A DNA stretch of 56,669 bases, taken from positions 1-56,669 of the forward strand of contig CAMAVB010000012.1 in assembly GCA_945861465.1 (NCBI GenBank), written 5' to 3'. The DNA comes from Candidatus Kuenenia stuttgartensis. Its GTDB lineage: Bacteria; Planctomycetota; Planctomycetia; Planctomycetales; Planctomycetaceae. Numbering within the stretch: position 1 is the first letter of the stretch; each line of letters starts with the position of its first letter. The position numbers were made by a program, and so were the translations under genes. This document shows, in pieces, positions 46,640 through 54,648 of the stretch. The notes under the pieces were generated by a model. It had not been told where the DNA came from. It saw nothing but the letters and a program-made list of their open reading frames with translations, and searched no databases.

Positions 46640-48286
46640 TCAGCCGTTGAAGCTGTTTTCCGCATATTGGGCCATGACGCGGTCAATCATCGCTGTGCGA
46701 ACGTTGCGGGCTGGAAAGTTCTGATTCGCAGCGAAACCGGAAGCCACGGACGGTGCATTGCCACTGTCGCTGACTGTTTCATCAACCAATCCGGATTCGA
46801 CTTCCTCCGGACCGACGCTGCTTTCACGTGAATCATTTTCACCTGATCCCGTTTCGCCCCCGAGAAGTGGCGTCAGGCTGTCAAGGCCTTCAGACGCAAC
46901 CGAGGGACTTGTTGCCGCCACCTGAGTTGATAATCGCCGTTGAGAGCTACTGCGTTTCGCAGGACTTGAATTGGTACCGAAGGCTGATGTTGTTTGCAGT
47001 CCAACCTGAATGCCAACAAACTGACGACCACTGTCAGCACTAAACAGAGAATTCGATGCATTCGGTCTGATGGGGATCGCGACTGTCGTTGCGGCAGTGG
47101 ATTCCTCATGGACACCGTCGCTGTTGTTCGTTCGCTGCAATTCGACGCCACCTGCAGCAGCACTGTAGAAAATCACAGCCGGATCAAAATCGGACGACTC
47201 CAGAGTACGGATTGGCTCCAGCTCACCGTCTTCCACGACATCGACAGGTTCACCGGAAACATCTTCCAGCTCCAAATTGTCATGCAGGGAGACAACTTCG
47301 TCGTTCGGATCGGAAGCAGGTTTATCAACCTCGACCGCAACTTCGCCGTCAACCGGTTCGCAGTCAAGACCTCCGAAATAGATGACCTCCACTGGCTCCC
47401 CTTGAGAGTCTTCGGATGGCGGCGGGTCGGAAAGATCGGAAGCAGGAGTATCAAACTCAACAGCAACTTCGCCGTAAACTGGTTCGAAGTAACTACCTCC
47501 GTAACTGGAGTCCTCGTAACTCCCTCCGTAATAGTAATCCTCGTAGTAACCTCCGTAATAAAAATCCTCCACCGGCACCGGATCTGATGAATACATTTCG
47601 AATTCGTCTGGCACTCCGTCACCGTCGAAATCCTTCAGTGCCATATCAACTGGGGTAGAACCGTCCGGCGTGGTTTCGTTACCTGAACCGTCTTCCAAAC
47701 CGGTGCCCTGGTCAACAATAATCTCTTCAGAAACGTCACCCTCGACAGACGTCAAAGTACGGTAGAGCCACGAGGGATCCCAGCCCTCGATCGGGGGCGT
47801 GTCTTCGAAACTGATACTTTGATCGAAGGCGACTTCCTCACCGTCCGATAGGGCTTCGCCGTCAATAACTGCGTCGTAAGGGTTCAGGCTGAAATAGAAG
47901 TTCGATGATATGTCAGAATCATCGTTAGCAAGAAGCGTATTGAACCGGATGAACTCTGAGGCGTCGTCCACTGGAATTCCGAAATCTCCGTCCGTGACGC
48001 CGCAATAGAAAATCGCGTCGTCAACGCCAGGGTCTCCCGGCATAATGTCAGTAAGTTCAGGATCAATCGGAGCTCCCAGTAGCGAGCCAATTTCGGTGGC
48101 ATCGACTTTCGCCGAGACATCTTCACTGCCTTCCATGGGGACTTCCAGACTGTCCACAGCACCCACACTGATAACGGATGCACACAGCAAGGATCTCAGT
48201 TCGCAGACCTCCGTCAGGGCAGACATGTTTTTTCGAGGGACTTTTCGCGAGGTGCGACTCATGGTTCCAGATGAACTGAATTTCAT
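46640..48286 (-). CDS. Acidic exported protein with Tyr/Gly repeats and LExRxLL-like N-terminus
   Basis: The 548-aa product starts at the ATG at 48286; the frame is open to 48370 from a TTG. The N-terminus is basic, then LTEVCELRSLLCASV, resembling the LExRxLL(S) motif at the start of many large planctomycete exported proteins. The rest is strongly acidic and low in complexity. It has one EF-hand/thrombospondin-3-like loop (DFDGDGVPDEFE), a Tyr/Gly block (YYGGYYEDYYYGGSYED and variants), and a duplicated segment (EPVYGEVAVEFDTPASD / EPVDGEVAVEVDKPASD). No catalytic domain is seen. It is probably an extracellular structural or Ca-binding protein. The C-terminus has a Ser/Gln-rich part and RTAMIDRVMAQYAENSFNG. 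Confidence 0.75.
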   Translation of the reverse strand: MKFSSSGTMSRTSRKVPRKNMSALTEVCELRSLLCASVISVGAVDSLEVPMEGSEDVSAKVDATEIGSLLGAPIDPELTDIMPGDPGVDDAIFYCGVTDGDFGIPVDDASEFIRFNTLLANDDSDISSNFYFSLNPYDAVIDGEALSDGEEVAFDQSISFEDTPPIEGWDPSWLYRTLTSVEGDVSEEIIVDQGTGLEDGSGNETTPDGSTPVDMALKDFDGDGVPDEFEMYSSDPVPVEDFYYGGYYEDYYYGGSYEDSSYGGSYFEPVYGEVAVEFDTPASDLSDPPPSEDSQGEPVEVIYFGGLDCEPVDGEVAVEVDKPASDPNDEVVSLHDNLELEDVSGEPVDVVEDGELEPIRTLESSDFDPAVIFYSAAAGGVELQRTNNSDGVHEESTAATTVAIPIRPNASNSLFSADSGRQFVGIQVGLQTTSAFGTNSSPAKRSSSQRRLSTQVAATSPSVASEGLDSLTPLLGGETGSGENDSRESSVGPEEVESGLVDETVSDSGNAPSVASGFAANQNFPARNVRTAMIDRVMAQYAENSFNG

Positions 48287-48297
48287 ACCGACACTTT

Positions 48298-48333
48298 CTG
48301 AAAATAGAAGCCGCACTGAAAATAGAAGCCGCA
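48298..48333. repeat. 18-bp tandem duplication upstream of the acidic protein gene
   Basis: CTGAAAATAGAAGCCGCA occurs twice in a row (48298-48315, 48316-48333), starting 12 bases upstream of the chosen start codon at 48286. If translation began further upstream it would encode a duplicated 6-residue unit; more likely it lies in the 5' untranslated region. Confidence 0.8.
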
Positions 48334-48780
48334 ACAGTTGGTGTTTGAACGATGGCACCTGGATGGCCAAACAGCCCGCGAGTTTTGTCCGACAGGATCA
48401 TTGGCGAAACACCAATCCTCCCGCAAGAGCAAACGCCGCAGCGGAACAAGAGCGCCATCGCCGCAGGAATCGTTACCGTTTCTGACGATCATACCGATTC
48501 CGCAGTAAAATCACATAGTTGTGAATCGGTTTTGACTGGTAATGCTGCCGACCAATAAAGGGACATAATTCGCAAGGAATTCCACGATTGTCCGGGATTT
48601 CATCAAAATCGTCGTACTACGGCGGGAATGCACCTTTATTCACCAAAACGGCAGGAGTTGCTGAAGATTCTTCGTCACACGGAGGGCATCAGAACGACCA
48701 TCATTCAACGATGTACTGCTGTGCTCAAAAAGAACGGGCGCTTGCCTGCTCCTCCGGACTTGCACGGAAATGACGTCGTC
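48334..48780. other. Intergenic region, probable promoter of the acidic protein gene
   Basis: Roughly 450 bp separate the DUF1552 stop from the tandem duplication upstream of the acidic-protein gene. Short open frames exist on both strands, but none shows coding character or recognisable similarity. No palindrome comparable to the others in this window was seen. Confidence 0.45.
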
Positions 48781-50094
48781 CTACGTCAATCCCGTCAGCA
48801 CGCCGTCTTTGCAGTATTCCGGATTTCCGAACGATTCGATGTGATGGCCAAAACCATGCGCCAATGCGACCAAGAGCCGGTTGTGCGAGACGTTGGGGAA
48901 CCTGAGCGAACGACCCATGTCAAAATCCAGACCGTTGCCGACCATCACAAAAGGAATATTGTCCAGCGTATGTGAATTACCCTGGCCGAGTTCATTCCCC
49001 CACACGATCAGCGTGTTGTCCAGCAGCGATCCTTCAGCGCCTGGCTCTGGCGTCTCGGAAAGGCGACGCACGAGATATGCCAGTTGTTCCGAGTACCACG
49101 TATTGATCTTTGTCAGCTTCTCGTGAGCTTCCTTGTTTTCATTGGGCTCATGGGATAACTCGTGGTGACTCTCATCAATCCCCAGCCAGTGCATTTTCGG
49201 CTGGCCGACGGAGTTTGTAATCTGGAACGTGGCGACACGGGAAAAGTCATTGACGAAACTATTGACCAGGAGATCCATCTGCATCTTTGTGATCTGCGGA
49301 ATGTTGTCGTTTTCCTCTTTGATGCCAGGTTCCAGCTCCGGGACTGCGTGCCCCTGATCCTGCGATCGTGACTGCCGCAACTGTGCCTCCATCGATCGCA
49401 CAAAGGTCGAATGTTCGTCGAGCAGATGTCGATCCGCTGCGGATACGACCTGACTGATCCGCTTCAGATCCTGCTGCACACTGTCGAGTACACTCGTGAG
49501 TACTTCGCGATCTTTCACCTGCCCATACAACTTTTTGAACATCTGGTATGGGTCGTCAATCGGAGCTATGGGTTTATTGGCCCCGGCGTAACTCATCCGC
49601 GTCCAGGTGTCAGCGCGATCAGGGACCATGACGCCGAATTCCAGGGAACCGAATCGGGTGCGAGTCTCTTCCTTTGACTGCAGGAAGTTGGCGATCTCCT
49701 GATCAATGGAAATTCCGCTCGCCCAGCCAGCGGGCGTATCGGATCCGCCCTGAATGTTGCCGGGGAAAAGTTCAACACCGGTCAGCAGGCAACCCATGCC
49801 GCGCATGTGGTTGTCGCCGTCACCGCGGACTTTGTCGCACACGCCGTGCATCACCAGCAGGCGTGATTGAAAGTCTTTCAACGGTTCCAGGATGCGCTTG
49901 AGTATGAATGTTTCGCCTTCTTCATCCGGCCAGAAATCCCAGGGGACTGTTCCGTTCGGGCTGAACATGACAATCAGTCGCTGTTTGCGGGAACTCAATG
50001 CAGCCCGAGACGCGAAGGCACTGAGATTGGAAATGAACGGCAGCGCGGCTGCACCAAGTCCCAAACGCTTCAGGAAGTGCCGTCGATTGTTCAT
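48781..50094 (-). CDS. DUF1552 Tat-exported protein
   Basis: This 437-aa protein has a twin-arginine-type signal ([19 protein letters not shown]) and DUF1552 blocks: [78 protein letters not shown], and [18 protein letters not shown] in place of the His/Asp-rich block of the homologue at 33819. It ends with [27 protein letters not shown]. It follows the DUF1592-type gene 50206-52524 on the same strand, through a palindromic spacer, and is likely its functional partner in the periplasm. Confidence 0.92.
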   Translation of the reverse strand: MNNRRHFLKRLGLGAAALPFISNLSAFASRAALSSRKQRLIVMFSPNGTVPWDFWPDEEGETFILKRILEPLKDFQSRLLVMHGVCDKVRGDGDNHMRGMGCLLTGVELFPGNIQGGSDTPAGWASGISIDQEIANFLQSKEETRTRFGSLEFGVMVPDRADTWTRMSYAGANKPIAPIDDPYQMFKKLYGQVKDREVLTSVLDSVQQDLKRISQVVSAADRHLLDEHSTFVRSMEAQLRQSRSQDQGHAVPELEPGIKEENDNIPQITKMQMDLLVNSFVNDFSRVATFQITNSVGQPKMHWLGIDESHHELSHEPNENKEAHEKLTKINTWYSEQLAYLVRRLSETPEPGAEGSLLDNTLIVWGNELGQGNSHTLDNIPFVMVGNGLDFDMGRSLRFPNVSHNRLLVALAHGFGHHIESFGNPEYCKDGVLTGLT

Positions 50095-50126
50095 GAGCGT
50101 GTGATCCGCGAAAGTGTAGTTGAATT

Positions 50127-50206
50127 GCTTAAAAAGGGGTCAGGAACCAATAGTTCGAAGCACCCTGCGGGCCGTTTGGCTATTGGTTCCTGACCCCTTT
50201 TTAAGC
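50127..50206. repeat. 27-bp perfect inverted repeat between the DUF1592-type and DUF1552 genes
   Basis: The arms GCTTAAAAAGGGGTCAGGAA... (50127-50153) and their exact complement (50180-50206) flank a 26-base centre. The right arm ends on the first base of the upstream gene's stop codon (plus-strand CTA at 50206-50208). It lies in the spacer of a presumed operon, at the same relative place as the unrelated palindrome at 33704-33781. Confidence 0.9.
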
Positions 50207-52524
50207 TACTTTGTTTCCGCCGCTGCGACGGGTTCAGATGTCTTTTTCCATCCGTGTGAATTCGAGCCGCAGGCAATCTCGACAGCCAGATGTTTCATAT
50301 TGTACTGGTGATCTTTGAAAAACGTGGCTAATTCAGCAATCGAATCCGGCCCGTACGCCAAAATTGGCTGCTGGATCATGTGATGAAACAACTGCCGTGC
50401 GAAAGAACGCTGCGTTTCGTCACTGCGGGCCATGAATGTTGCCAGTTCCCGCGCTCCGGCGAAACGCACGAATTCGCCGTTGCGTTGCAGATACTGCCCA
50501 TTTGCATCGATCGCCTTTTCTTTCTCGACCTCCCGGTATCGTCCAACGGAGTCGAAGTTCTCCAATGCGAAACCCAGCGAGTTAATCAGGCCATGGCAAT
50601 TCGCGCACACTTCGGGACTGGTCTGGATTGTGACACGTTCGCGCGTCGTCAGATTCGGTGCCAGGTCAGGTGCGGTCGGAGCGACTGCGATCGGTGGCGG
50701 CTTGATGCCTCGCCCCAGAATCCCGCGCGACATGAACACGCCGCGATGAATGGGCGAACTCGTCTGCATGTACGCAAAGCCGCTCAGAATAAAAGGATGC
50801 GAAATGATGCCGGCGCGTTTGTCCGGTTCGAATTTCACTTCCTGAAACGGCGCGTCTTCAGGCAGATCGACGCCGTAAAATTTCGCCATGCGACCGTTCA
50901 TAAAAATCGTGTCGGTCAACAACAGACGCTGAAAATCGGCATTATCTGCATCGAGCGCTTGTGCCAACATCAGCTCAAGGGAGACACGCATGTCAGCGGC
51001 GAACTCCGGCGTAAAATCCGGGAACGCTGTCTGATCCTTATCAATTTCCTGAACCCGCTCCAGATTCATCCAGTTGCGGAGAAACTCCAGCATTCGCGCC
51101 CGACCACGGTAGTCGTTGACAAGCCGCCATGCCTGTTCACGAATCTGCTTTTCGTCCGCCAGCCTGCCCTGCTGAGCGGCTTCGAGCAGCGGCGGATCGG
51201 GGATCGAATTCAACAGTGCGAACGACAACCGCGACGCACGATCAAACTGGTCATCGGTACCGGTCGGTTCGCGGTACAGAAATCGTGGCGACTTCAGTGC
51301 CAACAACACAATGCGGCGAATACCTTCCTCAAGGCTCTTCGCCGCGGCAAACTGGCTGTTCACATAAGTCTCACGCAGTTCATCCGTCAAAGGTCTGCGA
51401 AACGCCCGTTCGACGAATTGTGCCGCAAAGGCCCGCAGCTTTTCGTCGCGGTCACCTTTTTCGTCAATCATGCGGGGCAAGGCGGCGAAAACTTTGTCGG
51501 CAACTTCAGTCGCCGCGTAAGTCGTCGCTTCATCCCATTCCTTTGATACACTTGTGCCGCGTTCGTATCCGGCACTACGGTCATCCGGAGGAAACGGAGA
51601 TTCGACGATCAGCACTTCCGGTGAGTTTTCCGGAATCAGGCTGGCCGCAGGAATCACCTCTTTCACCCCATGCGGAGCTTTCCAGAACAGCGAAATGGAT
51701 GCAGTCGGTTCTTTGAACTTGAACCATTCCAGTTCGATGGGATACACGCGTCCCGCGAGCAGAAATCGCGAGCCGCTGAAGTCCGTCTCCGACCCCGATC
51801 GAACCCATGCATCAATCAACGGCGTCTCGTGGTCGTTGACATTCAGCCGCGCACCGTTTTCCGTATGGACGGTGAATTCGTACCACCCGGTTTCGCGCGG
51901 GATCAGCGATCCTTTCCAGCGAATCGAGAATTCATCGTTCGCAAACTTGTCGGCCTCAGGGCTTGCTGCCCCAAAGTTGAAGTTCACAACTGCATCGGTA
52001 CGCTCAATCATGCGTTTATCACGCTTGAAATCACGGCTGGCGAAATAGTCCCCCTTCAGGCCGCGTTCCACACCGGGCTCAACCTTCCATTTGAAACTCG
52101 TCCCCAGATCGGCGATTGCATTGCGATACTGCGACACCGTGAGTCGGCTGAATTCAATGCGAGGTGGATTCAGCCGGGCTTGTGCCTCAGGCGAATAAAA
52201 CTGCTGCTGCATCCATTCGGCGACCGCTCGTGCATCGTCTCCCACGCAGTCTTCAGGCGACCCGTCCGGCATGGTGCGTGTCACCAGGTCTGCAAGATCC
52301 GAAGTCGGGCGGTCACCAAAGATCGGAGCCGGGACTTCGGTGGTTCCAGACCCGTTTGCCCCGTGACAACTGATGCACAGCGATTCGTAAATCGCGCGGC
52401 CACGCTCAAGCACGGGATCCTGTGCGAGGGAATGACCAGCGGGGCTCAGTAAGTCGTCTGCCGGAACAGCATCGACTGGTGCTGACAGCAGGAGCAAACA
52501 GAGCAATCCGGCAGATGGCCGCAT
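50206..52524 (-). CDS. DUF1592-type cytochrome protein with PA14 domain
   Basis: The 772-aa product has a signal peptide (to ~22) and a cytochrome-c domain (GRAIYESLCISCHGANGSG, CISCH ~52) that more closely resembles classical class I cytochromes than the homologues here. A short DUF1587-like part (LTVSQYRNAIADLG) and a PA14 domain (~153-300; GLKGDYFASRDFK, WKGSLIPRETGWYEFTVHTENGARL) follow. Then come DUF1595, DUF1592 (ASRLSFALLNSIPDPPL), DUF1588 (SSPIHRGVFMSRGILG, CANCHGLINSLGFALENFD) and DUF1585. PA14 binds glycans in other proteins, so polysaccharide contact is plausible. It is exported; partner gene DUF1552 lies downstream. Confidence 0.92.
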   Translation of the reverse strand: MRPSAGLLCLLLLSAPVDAVPADDLLSPAGHSLAQDPVLERGRAIYESLCISCHGANGSGTTEVPAPIFGDRPTSDLADLVTRTMPDGSPEDCVGDDARAVAEWMQQQFYSPEAQARLNPPRIEFSRLTVSQYRNAIADLGTSFKWKVEPGVERGLKGDYFASRDFKRDKRMIERTDAVVNFNFGAASPEADKFANDEFSIRWKGSLIPRETGWYEFTVHTENGARLNVNDHETPLIDAWVRSGSETDFSGSRFLLAGRVYPIELEWFKFKEPTASISLFWKAPHGVKEVIPAASLIPENSPEVLIVESPFPPDDRSAGYERGTSVSKEWDEATTYAATEVADKVFAALPRMIDEKGDRDEKLRAFAAQFVERAFRRPLTDELRETYVNSQFAAAKSLEEGIRRIVLLALKSPRFLYREPTGTDDQFDRASRLSFALLNSIPDPPLLEAAQQGRLADEKQIREQAWRLVNDYRGRARMLEFLRNWMNLERVQEIDKDQTAFPDFTPEFAADMRVSLELMLAQALDADNADFQRLLLTDTIFMNGRMAKFYGVDLPEDAPFQEVKFEPDKRAGIISHPFILSGFAYMQTSSPIHRGVFMSRGILGRGIKPPPIAVAPTAPDLAPNLTTRERVTIQTSPEVCANCHGLINSLGFALENFDSVGRYREVEKEKAIDANGQYLQRNGEFVRFAGARELATFMARSDETQRSFARQLFHHMIQQPILAYGPDSIAELATFFKDHQYNMKHLAVEIACGSNSHGWKKTSEPVAAAETK

Positions 52525-52622
52525 AACTCGCTCCAGTTTTTCGATTGTATGATAAGGTGGGATTCAGGGGTAGGAATTGAATTCAGGAGCAACCTTGAGA
52601 TCAACTTTCTCGGTCGCATGAC

Positions 52623-53378
52623 TCATGACGGCTCCCGTGGATTATATCTCGGCGATTCAGGGTGCGGCAATTCGCCAGGTCCCGTGCCTCTCTGCTTTTT
52701 CAACACTGAGGATGACGAGCGACTTACAGGCCCGTCGAGCCGTTTGCGGAGCTTGTAGAAACCAGTCGCCAGTTTCATGGCAAGCACGATATTGCTGCAC
52801 CACACAACCGCAGCAATGGAGTATTGGAGTCCTGCCAATTCTACAGGAATTGCCAGAAACAGAATCAGTCTTGGTCGCAGCAGCCATGTGTAAGGTATCT
52901 GCAGAGTGTTGCGAACCATGGCAATCGCCAGGACACCTGTGTAGACGACAAGGAAAGTCGAGCCCGCACGGATTGACAGACCAGGGTACTCAGACATCAG
53001 CAGGATGGTGACAGCCGATACAACCAATTGGTCGCAAAAGGAATCGGTGAAGCTGCCGCGAGGGCTTGCCGAGTTTTGAAAACGGGCGAGCGGGCCGTCA
53101 AGCCCATCCAGTGCGACATGCAGCCACAGCGTTGCGACCGCCCACCAGTGCCACGCAATGTACCACAGAGGGATGAAGGCCATTCCCAACAGGAATGACA
53201 TCAGTGTCAGGTGGTCCGGATTGATCTGAAGTACGGTCAGCAGTCTTAGCAGCGGAGACAATGCTCGGCCGCGAATATTTTGGCCGTATTCCATCCAGGC
53301 ACGCTCACCAGCGGAATAGCAGTCCCCTTTGCGATCGGATACCGTGAGATCTCGCTGTTGCTCATCGGTCGCGGACAT
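52623..53378 (-). CDS. CDP-alcohol phosphatidyltransferase family protein
   Basis: The 251-aa product carries the full CDP-OH-P signature, D-x2-D-G-x2-A-R-x8-G-x3-D-x3-D, as DGLDGPLARF ... GSFTDSFCD (~95-120). Five or six membrane helices surround it. Such enzymes displace CMP from a CDP-alcohol to make phospholipids (PG-phosphate, PI-phosphate or related); the acceptor cannot be told from sequence. Its start overlaps the end of the metallophosphoesterase gene by 17 bp, implying coupled translation. The pair may make and dephosphorylate a lipid head group, or they may share a membrane-lipid pathway. Confidence 0.9.
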   Translation of the reverse strand: MSATDEQQRDLTVSDRKGDCYSAGERAWMEYGQNIRGRALSPLLRLLTVLQINPDHLTLMSFLLGMAFIPLWYIAWHWWAVATLWLHVALDGLDGPLARFQNSASPRGSFTDSFCDQLVVSAVTILLMSEYPGLSIRAGSTFLVVYTGVLAIAMVRNTLQIPYTWLLRPRLILFLAIPVELAGLQYSIAAVVWCSNIVLAMKLATGFYKLRKRLDGPVSRSSSSVLKKQRGTGPGELPHPESPRYNPREPS

Positions 53379-54084
53379 GCATCACCTCAAATGGTGCTGG
53401 CGCAAAATTCAGGTGACGAATTCCGGATCCTGCGTTGTGAAATAAGTATCGCTCGAATCGATAGTTCGATATGGCCACATGAGTATGCCCGAAGAAAATA
53501 TTCTGAACGCCGTTGAGTGTGTCCGGACGTTGTGACTCAAGATATTGAATGAGTTTGCGACAGGTCTTCGGATGCGTATGTCGCCAGCGAGGAATGACGC
53601 CGTGCAGGCGTGTCTCGATCACTGCCGAGTACATCAGATTTCCAAACGAGCCGCGAGGATGATCTTCGTGAAAGGTGGCTCGATAAGCGTCAAGTCCACC
53701 GAGGTTCTGATGGCCATCGAGCACGTCTCCATGCAGAAACAGGTTGTTTCCGTGGCGCCAGACATCGGGTGTCCATGAAAAATTGGCTTGTTTGTCGGCG
53801 ACAGTCTGGAGAATTGATTGCAGTCGCGGATGGCAGTCGTGATTTCCCAGCAGGTACATCCAGGCAGCGCCAGGGTTCAGTGAGATCGCATCGTGCAGCC
53901 AGCCTTCTGCCGCTTTGAGCGTCGTGTCAAGACTTCCCATCTGGCTCCAGCGGATATCAAAGATGTCACCGCCCAACACGACAACGTCTGCCGCAGCAAT
54001 AGCGTCTCGGTGACGGTCCCAGTGCAATTGCCCAACGGATCGACGGCTGAACAGATGCAGGTCGGAAAGAAAGAGTCCAGTCAT
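53362..54084 (-). CDS. Calcineurin-like metallophosphoesterase (LpxH/UDP-diacylglucosamine hydrolase type)
   Basis: The product is 240 aa from the ATG at 54084; the open frame runs to 54414 but the extra 110 residues look non-coding (Arg/Cys-rich, no match to the fold). Metal-binding motifs of the family are present in order: LFLSDLHLFS (D-x-H), VVLGGDIFD (GD), LLGNHDCH (GNHD), FLHGDVLDG and FFGHTHVA (GHxH). The order and spacing resemble LpxH-like enzymes, which cleave UDP-2,3-diacylglucosamine, but other phospho-substrates are possible. It overlaps the phosphatidyltransferase gene, which supports a lipid-phosphate substrate. Confidence 0.88.
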   Translation of the reverse strand: MTGLFLSDLHLFSRRSVGQLHWDRHRDAIAAADVVVLGGDIFDIRWSQMGSLDTTLKAAEGWLHDAISLNPGAAWMYLLGNHDCHPRLQSILQTVADKQANFSWTPDVWRHGNNLFLHGDVLDGHQNLGGLDAYRATFHEDHPRGSFGNLMYSAVIETRLHGVIPRWRHTHPKTCRKLIQYLESQRPDTLNGVQNIFFGHTHVAISNYRFERYLFHNAGSGIRHLNFAPAPFEVMHVRDR

Positions 54085-54648
54085 GGCAAAGCAGCATAAC
54101 GAAAGGCAACGGCAGATCTTAACGCGGGCTTCGCCCGAGAGCCCCTGGATTGTACTTGTCAAAACATGAGAAAGGTATGGGAATACTTCTGACCCCGAGG
54201 AGCAAACCAGAAAGCATCGAATCGCGATGGTCAAAGCAGCAGTAAATCTTACTGCAGTCCGTTCACAGCCATTCTGGCCAATCATGTCTGAGATAAGCAC
54301 TGGTGCATAAGTAAGTTGGCACAAATCGTTTAACGGCGAGCCGTAGGCGTAGGCGAATCCAGCGTGCTTCCGCCTACGCCTACGGCTCGCCGTTAAACTA
54401 AAAAACTTCTGCACTGGTGCTTATTGGCCATGCAACGAACAGGAATGTCCATCCTGCTTCCCATCGTTCTCGCCCCAGAACCCTCAAAATCAGAAGATTT
54501 GATTCAACTCTCTTCAATTCCGGGCCATCAAAGGTTGGCCAAATCAGGCGCGGCGTTATAGTCTTAACAGAGAGTTTTTGGTGGCTGCAGTTCCAGGCTG
54601 CGCATTCGAACCCCCCCACGACATCGCGAGCGACAGGGAGAAATCGGC
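54085..54648. other. Intergenic region with nested palindromic element
   Basis: This gap of about 560 bp lies between divergent genes. It contains the repeat element 54293-54424 and otherwise no recognisable gene. Promoters for the metallophosphoesterase and M24-fold genes should lie on either side of the repeat. Confidence 0.5.
54293..54424. repeat. 132-bp nested element: outer imperfect TIRs around a 28-bp perfect palindrome
   Basis: The outer ends ATAAGCACTGGTGCA (54293) and TGCACTGGTGCTTAT (ending 54424) form terminal inverted repeats of about 20 bp with three mismatches. The inner arms GTTTAACGGCGAGCCGTAGG... (54328-54355) and their exact complement (54371-54398) belong to the same repeat family as 7005-7070. 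No coding capacity; it looks like a small non-autonomous mobile element. Confidence 0.85.

Noticed and set aside
50380-51546. 388-codon plus-strand frame opposite the PA14/DUF1592 gene
   Set aside because: The minus strand encodes recognised domains throughout; the plus frame is Arg/Cys-rich and featureless.
54085-54414. 110-residue N-terminal extension of the metallophosphoesterase
   Set aside because: The phosphoesterase fold starts directly at MTGLFLSDLH (ATG at 54084); the upstream part runs through a palindromic repeat and has no coding character.
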